From Clostridia bacterium (lineage in GTDB: Bacteria; Bacillota; Clostridia; TANB77; CAG-508), in contig JAFXPH010000015.1 of NCBI GenBank assembly GCA_017528085.1, positions 1 to 64,000 of the forward strand: 64,000 nt of DNA, written 5' to 3'. The notes beneath the pieces are model-generated. The model saw nothing but the letters and a program-made list of their open reading frames with translations. It was not told where the DNA came from and ran no database searches. The number at the start of each line of letters is the position of its first letter. Position 1 is the stretch's first letter. The position numbers and the translations under genes are program-made. Below are positions 17,219-26,617 of the stretch, piece by piece.

Positions 17219-17824
17219 TTAGAGCATTTTTCTCTTGATTATTTTAAGTCTTGAAAACTCTTCTCTTTCTCTTTCATCTATGACATCACTTATATATTTT
17301 TCGGTTTCCTCATCTTTTGGAATTATTATATTTTTAAGAGCACTAGCTCTTTTTTGAACTTTAATAATTGCCTCATTTAATCTTTCAATACTAGTTTTTA
17401 ATTCAACATATTTAATAAATATTAATCTAAACTCATAAAAAGCAATTACTGCTTTATCAACCATTTCACTTGTCTCATATAATCCATACCTTATTAATGG
17501 TCTATTCCTATCATAATTTATAGATGGAATTTCAACTCCCATAACTGAGATATTTTTTACATCTATTGAGTTATCTTTAACAATACTAGATGCAATATTT
17601 CTCATGTCATTTATGCCTATTTCAACATTAGCTTTTTTAAATAACATAAACGCTTCTTCTTCTTTTTCTTTCATCTCTTTTTCAATTTTTAAAAGATCTT
17701 CTTCGCGTTTTTCTTTTTCATGCATCAAAATAAAGCGCTTCTTCTCAAGCAATTCATGTCCCTGTTTAGAAAGCGCAATACTTTTCTTTATTTTAATTAA
17801 ATTAGACTTTGTTGGTAGTTCCAT
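17219..17824 (-). CDS. ntpD: V-type ATPase subunit D (central stalk)
   Basis: Subunit D forms, with F, the rotor shaft inside the A3B3 head. 201 aa, almost all helical coiled coil as in the family: the N-terminal helix begins PTKSNLIKIKKSIALSKQGH, the typical D-subunit opening, and the matching C-terminal helix ends in a basic tail. The start lies 9 bp after ntpB. Last gene of the nine-gene operon. Its stop is adjacent to the promoter of the GC-rich cassette and no terminator intervenes. Confidence 0.93.
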   Translation of the reverse strand: MELPTKSNLIKIKKSIALSKQGHELLEKKRFILMHEKEKREEDLLKIEKEMKEKEEEAFMLFKKANVEIGINDMRNIASSIVKDNSIDVKNISVMGVEIPSINYDRNRPLIRYGLYETSEMVDKAVIAFYEFRLIFIKYVELKTSIERLNEAIIKVQKRASALKNIIIPKDEETEKYISDVIDEREREEFSRLKIIKRKML

Positions 17825-17833
17825 TTTTACCTC

Positions 17834-19153
17834 TTATATTCTATCTAATTCACTTTCTGGTAATACTTTTAATATTTCTTTTGCAAGTAATAATGTTTCT
17901 TCTAGTGTTCTTCTTTCAAATTTAGATTGGTTAATGAATTTGTTTTCAAATTCATTTCCAAATACTAGATATTTTTTATCTATTTCAGATAAATCATTTT
18001 CACCAAGCACTTTAGCTAAAGCTCTTACATCTTGAACTTTAGAGTATGAAGAAAACAATTGACTTGATATTTTATTATGCTCATCTGTAATAGCATCCTT
18101 CATAAGTCTTGATAAAGAATCAAGTATATTAATTGGTGGGTTAATTCCTTTTTGGAACATTTCTCTTCCAAGTACAATTTGTCCTTCAGTAATATACCCT
18201 GTTAAATCAGGAATTGGATGAGAAATATCATCATTTGGCATAGTAAGAATTGGAAGTTCTGTAATAGAGCCTTCTAATCCTTCTATCATTCCAGCTCTTT
18301 CATATATACTTGCAAAATCCGAATATAAATATCCCGGATATCCTTTTCTACTTGGAATTTCTCCTTTTAAAGTAGATATTTCTCTTAATGATTCTGCATA
18401 ACTCGTCATATCAGAAAGAACAACTAGTACTTGATATCCTAAATCAAATGCTAAGTATTCAGCACAAGTAAGAGCTACTTTAGGAGTAAGAATTCTTTCA
18501 ATAGTTGGATCATTTGATAAATTTTGGAACATTACAACTTTTGATAAAACTCCACTTTCTTTAAAGCTCTTTTTAAAGAATTGAGCAACTTCAAATTCAG
18601 CTCCCATAAGACCAAATACAATTGCAAATTTACTAGAATCTTTTATAGATGCATTTCTTATTATTCTTTCTGTTAGTTCATTGTGGTTTATTCCACTACC
18701 AGAAAAAATTGGTAGTTTCTGTCCTCTAATTAAAGTAATTAGTCCATCTATAGAAGAAATTCCTGTTTCAATAAAATTTCTAGGGTATGTTCTTGAAACC
18801 GGATTAATCGGACTACCATTTATTTCTCTTTCAATACTAGAATTTAAAAGTCCAAAATCATCAATAGGTTTTCCAGTTCCATCAAATATCCTTCCAAGCA
18901 TATCCTCTGATAATTTAAGTGTTATAGGTTTCCCTTTAAGTATAACTTTTGTATCCTTTATATTAATTCCTTCAGTGCCCTCATATACTTGAATTGTTGT
19001 TATTTTTTCTGTAACACTTATTACGTTTCCAAGTCTATGTTCACCGCTTTTTAATATAAGTTCAACTTGCTCATTATATGAAATTTCTTTAGGTGTTTCT
19101 ATAAAAATTAAAGGACCATTTATTCCTTCTATACCCAAATACTCAATTCTCAT
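17834..19153 (-). CDS. ntpB: V-type ATPase subunit B
   Basis: Non-catalytic nucleotide-binding-fold subunit of the A3B3 hexamer. 439 aa. The P-loop position reads GSGINHNEL rather than a true Walker A, as expected for B. The family sequences [42 protein letters not shown] are clear in the middle. Sits 16 bp after ntpA. Confidence 0.96.
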   Translation of the reverse strand: MRIEYLGIEGINGPLIFIETPKEISYNEQVELILKSGEHRLGNVISVTEKITTIQVYEGTEGINIKDTKVILKGKPITLKLSEDMLGRIFDGTGKPIDDFGLLNSSIEREINGSPINPVSRTYPRNFIETGISSIDGLITLIRGQKLPIFSGSGINHNELTERIIRNASIKDSSKFAIVFGLMGAEFEVAQFFKKSFKESGVLSKVVMFQNLSNDPTIERILTPKVALTCAEYLAFDLGYQVLVVLSDMTSYAESLREISTLKGEIPSRKGYPGYLYSDFASIYERAGMIEGLEGSITELPILTMPNDDISHPIPDLTGYITEGQIVLGREMFQKGINPPINILDSLSRLMKDAITDEHNKISSQLFSSYSKVQDVRALAKVLGENDLSEIDKKYLVFGNEFENKFINQSKFERRTLEETLLLAKEILKVLPESELDRI

Positions 19154-19169
19154 TATTTACCCTCTTCAT

Positions 19170-20942
19170 CTAAATGTGTTCTTTATATTCTTTCTCTAAT
19201 GTACTAATTTTTTTATTAATCTCTTTATCTATATCATCTATCTTGTCTAATTCGTCATTTCCAACCTCATATTTTATCTTCAAGAATTTTTCAAATATAT
19301 TTAAATTCTTAATCTCTGAAATTGGAATTCCTTTTTCTATCAATTCTAATGATTTGTTGTATATATTTAAAACTGATTCCATCATTTTATATTGTTTAAT
19401 TAATGGAACAGAAGAATCTTCTTTTGCTACTGCACTTTGTTGTAAAAATCCTAAACGTATAGCTCTACATACTTCTAGAATTAATTTCTTTGAATCAGAC
19501 AATACATCTTGACCTACAACCCTTGATATTTCTAAAAGTTCGTTTTCTTCAGTAAGTAGCTTTAACATCATTTTTCTGTCTTCCATAAATTTTTCATCTA
19601 TGTTCTCTTTATACCAATCATCTAAATTATCTATATATTCACTATAACTAATTATCCAATTAACTGCAGGATAATGTCTTGAATATGCCAAAGTCCTATC
19701 TAGTCCCCAAAATACGTGAACAAACCTTTTTGTATTTTGCGTAACAGGTTCTGAGAAATCAGATCCTTGTGGAGAAACAGCTCCAATAATAGATACAGAT
19801 CCTATTTGATTTGAATTAGTTTCAACCATTCCTGCTCTTCCATAAAATTCTGATAGTCTTGATGGAAGATATGAAGGGAATCCTTCTTCTGCTGGCATTT
19901 CTTCTAGTCTACCAGATATTTCTCTTAAAGCCTCAGCCCATCTAGAAGTAGAATCTGCCATGATTGCGACATGATATCCCATATCTCTATAATATTCACC
20001 AATAGTAATACCTGTATAAATTGATGCTTCCCTTGCAGCAACTGGCATATTTGATGTATTAGCTATTAATATTGTTCTTTCCATTAGTGATTGGTTATTT
20101 TTTGGATCTTGAAGTTTTGGAAAATCTTCTAATACTTGTGTCATTTCATTTCCTCTTTCTCCGCATCCAATATAAATAATAATATCTGCATCAGACCATC
20201 TTGCAAGTTGGTGTTGAAGCATTGTTTTTCCAGTTCCAAATCCTCCCGGAATAGCTGCAGTTCCTCCTTTTGCAATTGGGAAGAAAGTATCAATTACTCT
20301 TTGGCCTGTCACTAAAGGAATATTTGCTATTAATCTATTTTTATATGGTCTAGGAATTCTAACTGGCCATTTTTGCACCATTGAAACTTGTACTTTATTA
20401 CCATTTTCATCCTCAACCTCAGCTATTGTTTCTTTAGCTTGATAATCACCCTCTTGAACAATACTTACTATTTTTCCACTAATTCCATTTGGAATCATAA
20501 TTTTGTTTTTTATTGTCTTTGTTTCATCGACTTCACCAATTATAGTTCCTGATGAAACTTCTTGTCCAACATAAGCTTTTGGCATAAAATGCCATAATTT
20601 TTCTAAATCAACACCTGGAATATTTATTCCTCTTTTAATAAAATCTCCAGATAATTCTTTTATCTTATTTAATGGTCTTTCTATACCATCAAAAACCTTA
20701 CCAATTATTCCCGGTCCTAAATAAATGCTTAAAGATTCTGAAGTACCGTACACTTCATCACCTATTTTCATTCCTGATGTTTCTTCATATACTTGAATAG
20801 TTGCTTTATCTTCTTCAATCTTAATTACTTCACCTAAAAGACCTTCTTTTCCAATGTAAACAACATCATGCATAGCAAAATCGGCATCACCTTGAGCTAT
20901 CATTACTGGACCATCAATTTTTATTACTCGTTTATAACTCAT
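19170..20942 (-). CDS. ntpA: V-type ATPase catalytic subunit A
   Basis: Catalytic subunit that couples ATP hydrolysis (or synthesis) to ion movement. 590 aa. It has the N-terminal beta-barrel, the non-homologous region typical of A subunits (about 110-190), Walker A GGFGTGKT, GCGERGNEMTQVLEDFP, ADSTSRWAEALREISGRL and the C-terminal helical domain. The start overlaps the end of ntpE by 11 bp, indicating translational coupling. Confidence 0.97.
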   Translation of the reverse strand: MSYKRVIKIDGPVMIAQGDADFAMHDVVYIGKEGLLGEVIKIEEDKATIQVYEETSGMKIGDEVYGTSESLSIYLGPGIIGKVFDGIERPLNKIKELSGDFIKRGINIPGVDLEKLWHFMPKAYVGQEVSSGTIIGEVDETKTIKNKIMIPNGISGKIVSIVQEGDYQAKETIAEVEDENGNKVQVSMVQKWPVRIPRPYKNRLIANIPLVTGQRVIDTFFPIAKGGTAAIPGGFGTGKTMLQHQLARWSDADIIIYIGCGERGNEMTQVLEDFPKLQDPKNNQSLMERTILIANTSNMPVAAREASIYTGITIGEYYRDMGYHVAIMADSTSRWAEALREISGRLEEMPAEEGFPSYLPSRLSEFYGRAGMVETNSNQIGSVSIIGAVSPQGSDFSEPVTQNTKRFVHVFWGLDRTLAYSRHYPAVNWIISYSEYIDNLDDWYKENIDEKFMEDRKMMLKLLTEENELLEISRVVGQDVLSDSKKLILEVCRAIRLGFLQQSAVAKEDSSVPLIKQYKMMESVLNIYNKSLELIEKGIPISEIKNLNIFEKFLKIKYEVGNDELDKIDDIDKEINKKISTLEKEYKEHI

Positions 20943-21492
20943 CCAATGCCTCCTTTATACTATTTAAAATCGTATTATCTATATATTTGTTATCAGTCTT
21001 TACTATAATTCCTCCAATATTTTGATCTGGCAATTCATCAGAAATATATCCATACTTAGAAATAATATTAAAGAATCTATCTTTGTCATATTTAGTTACT
21101 AATATTCTTATTCCATTAGAGCCTGAAATCTCTATAGTTTTTTCTATGGTTTTAATTAAGAAATCACAATATTCATCTGAGTTTACAAAGTTTCTCATTT
21201 TATTAGATATACTTTCTAATAGAATAGACTTAATTTCTTCATTTTGCTTTATAAGTTCTTTTTTGCAATTTCCCTCTAAATTCCATAAATCAGAATTAAA
21301 ACTATTTATTATTTTCTTTTCTTCATCTTCTTTTTTCTTTGCTAATTTTTCTTCGTATCTTGCCATTTCAGCATCTACTTTTGACTTGATTTCATTTTCT
21401 AAGTTCTCTTCTAATTCTTTTTTCTCATTTATAGCAATCTTTTTACAAGATGAATTAAACTCCTCTAATTTACTCTCTATACTTCTTCCCAA
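20932..21492 (-). CDS. ntpE: V-type ATPase subunit E (peripheral stalk)
   Basis: Subunit E pairs with the G/H-type subunit as the stator. 186 aa. The N-terminal half is a charged coiled coil (to about 95) and the C-terminal half a mixed domain with the family's KYDKDRFFNIISKYG and NIGGIIVKTDNKYIDNTI stretches. The start is TTG at 21492 with GGAGG 5 nt upstream. Between ntpF and ntpA. Confidence 0.9.
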   Translation of the reverse strand: MGRSIESKLEEFNSSCKKIAINEKKELEENLENEIKSKVDAEMARYEEKLAKKKEDEEKKIINSFNSDLWNLEGNCKKELIKQNEEIKSILLESISNKMRNFVNSDEYCDFLIKTIEKTIEISGSNGIRILVTKYDKDRFFNIISKYGYISDELPDQNIGGIIVKTDNKYIDNTILNSIKEALDEL

Positions 21493-21504
21493 AATATCCT
21501 CCGA

Positions 21505-21735
21505 CTATTTAACGACAACTAATAATATTGATTTGTTTTTCTTAATCTCATCAAATCTTTCTTTAGCAAAAGAATATACTTTCTCATTTATCATTAAAAT
21601 TCCATATTCTTTTACATCGATATTTTCTACTTGTTTTAGAGTTTCTTCTTTTGTTTTTACTCTTTTGGTATCAAATCCAGCAAGTCTATATCCAACAGTT
21701 TGTTCATTATTGTCAAACAAACCAAAAACTTTCAT
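21505..21735 (-). CDS. ntpF: V-type ATPase subunit F, short form
   Basis: Subunit F (NtpG in Enterococcus nomenclature) sits with D in the rotor. The N-terminal Rossmann-like core is present: MKVFGLFDNNEQTVGYRLAG and YGILMINEKV. At 76 aa it is about 25 residues shorter than most F subunits, ending right after the strand SILLVVVK, so the C-terminal helix that inserts into the A3B3 head is missing. I saw no evident frameshift remnant in the 12 bp before ntpE. Either it is a genuinely short form or the helix was lost. Confidence 0.85.
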   Translation of the reverse strand: MKVFGLFDNNEQTVGYRLAGFDTKRVKTKEETLKQVENIDVKEYGILMINEKVYSFAKERFDEIKKNKSILLVVVK

Positions 21736-21744
21736 ACTTTTCTC

Positions 21745-22143
21745 CTAAATTTTATTCAAAATCATGATAGAAATAATTAAACCATATATTGCAATACCTT
21801 CAGCTAAACCACCGAATATAATAGTTTTACCTAATAATGATGGATTTTCGCTTATTGCTCCTACTGCACTAGAAGCAACTACTGCAACTGCTATACCTGC
21901 GCCTAAGCAAGAAAGACCTGTTGCTAAAGCTGCTGCTAGAAGTCCTAAATCATGATTTTCATCTTTACTATCACTTGCAGTTGATACTGGAGTTGTACTT
22001 ACCAAAACATCTTCTGTAATTGCTGGTTTTTCAGTTTCTGCAGTTATTTTGCTATTACTATTTGCAGCATATACACTTCCTGCCATAATAATTGCAAGCA
22101 CTATTGTGATTCCTAAAATCTTTAAAAAAACTTCTTTCTTCAT
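21745..22143 (-). CDS. ntpK: V-type ATPase rotor ring subunit K with signal peptide
   Basis: The ion-carrying ring subunit. 132 aa: a signal-peptide-like N-terminus (about 4-27, ending VYAAN), a 40-residue polar Ser/Thr/Asp-rich stretch, then one two-helix hairpin (about 68-100 and 107-131) with the essential carboxylate Glu in GGLAEGIAIYG. Enterococcus NtpK has two hairpins (four helices). This is a single-hairpin form that needs an N-terminal leader for insertion. Ion specificity (Na+ or H+) is not safely readable. Located between ntpI and ntpF. Confidence 0.92.
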   Translation of the reverse strand: MKKEVFLKILGITIVLAIIMAGSVYAANSNSKITAETEKPAITEDVLVSTTPVSTASDSKDENHDLGLLAAALATGLSCLGAGIAVAVVASSAVGAISENPSLLGKTIIFGGLAEGIAIYGLIISIMILNKI

Positions 22144-22156
22144 CTGTTCTCTCCTC

Positions 22157-24034
22157 TTAATTAATCTCTTCTATTGATGTATATTCTTTTCCATTTCCTT
22201 CATAAAATCTGCTGAATAATTCATAGTACTCTAATCTTAAAACTTGAATACCTACTATTAATCCTTCAAGAACTATTACTATTAAATTTCCAATTATTTG
22301 AACTACTAAGCTTCCTCCTCCTGAAAACATAGTAGATAATATATTAATTGCCATACATAATCCAACATGGTTTATGGCAAATGCAGCTAATCTCACAAAT
22401 GATATTGTATTACTTGTAAATGATAGTAATAATTCTACAACTTCAAATATTTTTTCTACAAAAGTTTCATGTTCTTTATTTTCTTTTCTTTTAATTACAG
22501 CTTCTATACTATTTTTAAACATAATTATTACCAAAGGTAAAATCATAGTTGCTATTATAATTCCTAAACTTACTTTTAAGTTTCCATTTATAATATACTT
22601 TATTGCAACTCCCAAAACTGATACATAAAAGATCAATCCCGCAAGTCCATTCTTGTCTAAGAATATTTTTTTAATGTCCTTTTTCCTAATTCCGTTCCTT
22701 ATATTTAAAATCATTGCTAGTATAATTAAGATTGCTCCTGAAGCTATACCAATAATCATCATTGTAGTTATGTTATTCATTGGATTAGGAACAAAACCTT
22801 TTATTACATCTTCTTGTCCAAAGATTGATCCATATAGGAATCCAAAAATCATTCCAGATAATCCAAATGCTCCAACTACTGGTCCAATACTACTTTTTCT
22901 ATATGACATTATTAATCCAGCTATTATTAGAACTAATCCTTGGCCTACATCTCCAAACATAAATCCAAACATCAAAAATGATGTAATAGCTACAAATAGC
23001 GTTGGATCAATTTCTCCATAGTTTGGTACTCCATACATTTTAACTAAATACTCAAATGGTTTAATTAATCTATTATTCCTTAATTTTGTAGGTGGAATAT
23101 TTGTTACTTCATCATCTTCTCTTAAAACATATTCTACTTTTTCTTTTTTTAGTTTTGGAAGTAAGTCATTTAACTTTTTGATAGGGACCCATCCAATAAT
23201 ATAAAAAGTATTACCTTCATCATAAGCCATATATTTTTTAACTATATTTGCTCTTTCTAAAAGTAATAGCTCACTATAATAATAGTTAAGGTCATCCTTT
23301 AGTTTATCACCTAAGCCATCAAATTCTTCTTTAATTTTTTCAAGTGAATTAACTGTTTCTAGTTTATACTGATTTATAGACTCTAAAAAATCAAGTGCAG
23401 AACTATTGATTTCTTCTGGAATCCAAATTCTATCGAATTGCATTACATTTAAGAAACTATCTAACCTTTGGTTATTATCTCTAGATGTAAAGCATAAGAA
23501 CCAGACATTCTCTGAGTCTCTGTCTGTTTCGTAAAGAATAAAACTATCTTTTTTCTCAGCTTTAACTAAATCTTCATAATCAACTATAGACATTTTTCCA
23601 TATCTAAAATCCATATACTCTAAGTCGTATAATTGTCTTAAGTTAACATCAAGATTTTTTAAGTGTTCTATTGGTTCTACTTGAACTTCTATCTCTTGTA
23701 ATTCATTTTCTTTTTCTTCTACGTACTTTTGCTTGTCATTAATATTATTACTTATCTCTGTGAGTTTTGATGAAATATCATCATAATTCATTAAAGAATC
23801 AACCTTAACTATCGTTGGTTCTATTCCAAGAGTTTTCATTATATCTTTGCAAACTTTAATTTTATCTTTTATATCAGCATTGTAAGAAAAGTATTTTAAA
23901 TTCCAGCTTTTTTCGTATACTTTGATTGCATTTTCAAGTTGTATTCCACTTTGAAGTAAATAATTGATAATTATATTATCAATATTCTCAACTTTTCCAG
24001 TTATACTCAAAAGCTTCATCTTTTCAATAGCCAA
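22157..24034 (-). CDS. ntpI: V-type ATPase subunit I (membrane stator, a-subunit)
   Basis: Membrane half-channel subunit. 625 aa with a long cytoplasmic coiled-coil N-terminal arm (to about 325) and a multi-helix membrane domain from about 340 on (FGFMFGDVGQGLVLIIAG, SFVRLAAFAINHVGLCMAIN). The conserved Arg that faces the ring carboxylate is expected in the SFVRLAAFA segment. In operon between ntpC and ntpK. Confidence 0.93.
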   Translation of the reverse strand: MAIEKMKLLSITGKVENIDNIIINYLLQSGIQLENAIKVYEKSWNLKYFSYNADIKDKIKVCKDIMKTLGIEPTIVKVDSLMNYDDISSKLTEISNNINDKQKYVEEKENELQEIEVQVEPIEHLKNLDVNLRQLYDLEYMDFRYGKMSIVDYEDLVKAEKKDSFILYETDRDSENVWFLCFTSRDNNQRLDSFLNVMQFDRIWIPEEINSSALDFLESINQYKLETVNSLEKIKEEFDGLGDKLKDDLNYYYSELLLLERANIVKKYMAYDEGNTFYIIGWVPIKKLNDLLPKLKKEKVEYVLREDDEVTNIPPTKLRNNRLIKPFEYLVKMYGVPNYGEIDPTLFVAITSFLMFGFMFGDVGQGLVLIIAGLIMSYRKSSIGPVVGAFGLSGMIFGFLYGSIFGQEDVIKGFVPNPMNNITTMMIIGIASGAILIILAMILNIRNGIRKKDIKKIFLDKNGLAGLIFYVSVLGVAIKYIINGNLKVSLGIIIATMILPLVIIMFKNSIEAVIKRKENKEHETFVEKIFEVVELLLSFTSNTISFVRLAAFAINHVGLCMAINILSTMFSGGGSLVVQIIGNLIVIVLEGLIVGIQVLRLEYYELFSRFYEGNGKEYTSIEEIN

Positions 24035-24046
24035 GATTTTTTCCCC

Positions 24047-25015
24047 CTATATCACTATTTTCTTTTGTATTTCTTCAGCGCTTATTTTATATCTTATTCC
24101 CTCAATTATATTGATGATATTTTCGTTTTCAATTTCTTTAATTGAGAAATAAGATATTATGGAAGCAATATCAAAAATATTTCTTCTCATTAGTTTTTTA
24201 TATCTTTTCATTAAATATTTTTTTATATTAGTATAAACATCTTCACCTACAAAAATATCTTTATAAATTGTATGTGAAAGTACTTCATTAATTTCAGAAA
24301 CATCCTTTGCTTCAGAAATTTTCTTAAAATCAAGTTTATTAATTTTATATTTATTACTTACTAGATTATTTTCATCAGTTATTCCATAGTAACGTTTTAT
24401 TCTATACATCCATTCAAAATTAAAAAGGTCTGTTATTTCATCTACTAGATCAGCTGTTTCTTTTGAATACTTATAAGCTTCATTATAAAGTGTCTCAAAA
24501 TAAAACTTATCTAGTTTATTCTCTATTTGGAATAAATCATCATTATTTTCAAATATCATTTTAATTTTTTTATGATAAATGTTATTAATAAATTCTTCTT
24601 TAGTTTTAGCTTCATATAATTTCTTTAAATTTGGAAAAATACTTCCTACCCAATTTTCTATATATGAACTTTTGGTTTCATCCATAGTTTCTAGCATTTT
24701 CCATTTGATTTTTGCACATTTAATTGCATACTTGAGGATAAATAAATCAAATAACTCTTGATTTTTCCCTTTTAGTACAAGTTCAACTTTTTTAATATTA
24801 GTAATTATTGTTCTATCTAATACTTCTTCAATTTGAACTCTTGTACTATCTATACTTAAATCTTCTAATTCTTTATTTTTATTTTTCAAAAGTACTATTA
24901 CATCTTTGATTTGAGTTTGTTTAATCAAATCTTCATAGTCTTCTTTTGTTAATCCATTAGAATACATACCTCTAATTTTAGAATTAACGGAAGGTAACAT
25001 TATATTTCTTATCAT
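24047..25015 (-). CDS. ntpC: V-type ATPase subunit C (d-type, rotor-to-ring connector)
   Basis: 322 aa, all-helical protein of the V-type C/d family that caps the ring and receives the central stalk. Typical opening SVNSKIRGMYSNGLTKEDYEDL and C-terminal KRYKKLMRRNIFDIASIISY. Its place before ntpI differs from the usual I-K-E-C-F-A-B-D order, where C follows E. Starts 1 bp after the upstream G/H-type gene. Confidence 0.88.
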   Translation of the reverse strand: MIRNIMLPSVNSKIRGMYSNGLTKEDYEDLIKQTQIKDVIVLLKNKNKELEDLSIDSTRVQIEEVLDRTIITNIKKVELVLKGKNQELFDLFILKYAIKCAKIKWKMLETMDETKSSYIENWVGSIFPNLKKLYEAKTKEEFINNIYHKKIKMIFENNDDLFQIENKLDKFYFETLYNEAYKYSKETADLVDEITDLFNFEWMYRIKRYYGITDENNLVSNKYKINKLDFKKISEAKDVSEINEVLSHTIYKDIFVGEDVYTNIKKYLMKRYKKLMRRNIFDIASIISYFSIKEIENENIINIIEGIRYKISAEEIQKKIVI

Positions 25016-25016
25016 C

Positions 25017-25325
25017 CTATACTCCTTGGATTATTTTTTTAATAATATTATCTTCAATTTCATATTGATGATTTTGAAAATTTTCTAAAATATTTTTCTT
25101 CTTCTCTTCCGTAGAAGAAATTAATTCTTTAGATTTTTCTTCAAATTTATTTTTATAATTATTTTTTAAAATATCTATTTCTTCTTTAAACCTTACGTCC
25201 CTAGAAGATTTTAATATATTAATTCTTTGATTAAAAACATCTTCTGGAGTCTTATTTTTAATATCTTTTACTAACTCTTTTGCATTTTTATCAATTTCTA
25301 ATATATCTAAAATAACTTTATCCAT
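25017..25325 (-). CDS. V-type ATPase G/H-like peripheral stalk subunit
   Basis: 102 aa, a single charged coiled coil (MDKVILDILEIDKNAKELVK, then Lys/Glu-rich helix). No domain can be assigned from motifs alone, but its length, composition and position as first gene of the operon match the short coiled-coil subunit (G or H, NtpF in Enterococcus) that dimerises with E. Driven by the promoter just upstream. Confidence 0.75.
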   Translation of the reverse strand: MDKVILDILEIDKNAKELVKDIKNKTPEDVFNQRINILKSSRDVRFKEEIDILKNNYKNKFEEKSKELISSTEEKKKNILENFQNHQYEIEDNIIKKIIQGV

Positions 25326-25346
25326 TAATTTTTACCCTCTTCTAAT

Positions 25347-25375
25347 ATGATATCTCTAATCCGTAAGACTTTCAA
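25347..25375 (-). promoter_or_regulatory. promoter of the V-type ATPase operon
   Basis: Minus-strand TTGAAA (25370-25375), 17 bp, TATCAT (25347-25352), about 20 bp upstream of the first gene. Lies just after the ftsZ terminator. Confidence 0.78.
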
Positions 25376-25390
25376 TTTTTTTAATAAAAA

Positions 25391-25429
25391 AAATAAAAAA
25401 AAATAGACTCAAAATATATTTTGAGTCTA
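25391..25429 (-). terminator. intrinsic terminator after ftsZ
   Basis: Perfect 26-bp palindrome TAGACTCAAAATA/TATTTTGAGTCTA (25404-25429) followed on the minus strand by nine T. Confidence 0.92.
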
Positions 25430-25451
25430 CTAAATAATAAATATCTATTAA

Positions 25452-26558
25452 TTAACGATTTAATCCTTTATTTTTTCTTAAGAAAGCAGGAATATCTAAT
25501 GAATCTGATGATTCAGTTGATGTTGGAGTTGTTGGAGTTGTTGGTCTTCTTGTTGGCCAAGATGGTATCTCAGCTTTCATCATTTCCTCATCTTTATCAA
25601 ATCCTGTAGCAATAACAGTAATTTGAATTTCATCACCTAGTGTTTCATCAGTAACTGTACCAAAGATAATATTAGCTTCTGGATCAACACTTCTTTGTAC
25701 AAGTTCGCAAGCTGTATTTACTTCGTGTAATCCTAAATCGTTTCCACCAGTAATATTAATAATAACAGCTTTTGCTCCCTCAATTGAAGTTTCAAGTAAT
25801 GGACTTTGAATAGCTTGTTTTGTAGCATCTTCTGCTCTGTTTTCTCCAGATGCAGTTCCAATACCCATATGAGCCATTCCTCTATTTGACATTATTGTTT
25901 TAACGTCAGCGAAGTCTAAGTTGATATCTCCAGATACAGAGATTAAATCTGATATACCTTGAACACCTTGTCTTAATATATCATCAGCCATCATAAATGC
26001 TTCTTGCATTGATGTCTTTCTATCAATTACTTGTAATAACTTATCGTTTGGTATTACAACTAATGCATCAACTTTTCCCCTTAAGCTTCCTATTCCTCTT
26101 TCAGCTTGAGCTAGTCTTTTCTTTCCTTCAAAAGTGAATGGTTTTGTAACAACACCAATTGTTAATATTCCCATTTCTTTTGCTGTTCCAGCTATAATTG
26201 CAGCAGCACCTGTTCCAGTTCCACCACCCATACCAGCTGTTACGAATACCATATCGGCACCTTTCATAACTTCTGCTATTTCAGCTTTGCTTTCTTCAGC
26301 TGCTTGCATTCCTATATCAGGATTTGCTCCAGCTCCTAAGCCTCTAGTTAATTTTTCTCCAATTTGTATTTTTGATTGTGCTTTAGATTTTTCTAAAGCT
26401 TGTCTGTCAGTGTTAACTGCGACAAATTCAACATTTGCAATACCAGCTTCAATCATTCTGTTTACTGCATTGTTTCCTGCTCCACCTACACCAATAACTT
26501 TAATTGTTGCTGTTCCGTCCATCATGTAGTTTAAATCATCATTATTATCAATTATCAT
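25452..26558 (-). CDS. ftsZ: cell division protein FtsZ
   Basis: Tubulin-like GTPase forming the division ring. 368 aa. The GTP-binding signature GGGTGTGAA follows MVFVTAGM, the synergy loop [11 protein letters not shown] is present, and the conserved C-terminal tail [11 protein letters not shown] docks FtsA. An Asn/Asp-rich N-terminal stretch precedes the globular domain. The C-terminal linker, rich in Pro/Thr, is short. Follows ftsA by 59 bp and is terminated strongly. Confidence 0.97.
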   Translation of the reverse strand: MIIDNNDDLNYMMDGTATIKVIGVGGAGNNAVNRMIEAGIANVEFVAVNTDRQALEKSKAQSKIQIGEKLTRGLGAGANPDIGMQAAEESKAEIAEVMKGADMVFVTAGMGGGTGTGAAAIIAGTAKEMGILTIGVVTKPFTFEGKKRLAQAERGIGSLRGKVDALVVIPNDKLLQVIDRKTSMQEAFMMADDILRQGVQGISDLISVSGDINLDFADVKTIMSNRGMAHMGIGTASGENRAEDATKQAIQSPLLETSIEGAKAVIINITGGNDLGLHEVNTACELVQRSVDPEANIIFGTVTDETLGDEIQITVIATGFDKDEEMMKAEIPSWPTRRPTTPTTPTSTESSDSLDIPAFLRKNKGLNR

Positions 26559-26617
26559 TTAGGTACATCCTCCTTCAATTAATTCGATTTATCATTTATT
26601 TAAAATTAAAAACAATT

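Noticed and set aside
21493..21504. Frameshift explaining the short V-ATPase subunit F
   Set aside because: The 12 bp between the F stop and the E start are too short to hold the missing helix, and E starts with its own ribosome binding site.
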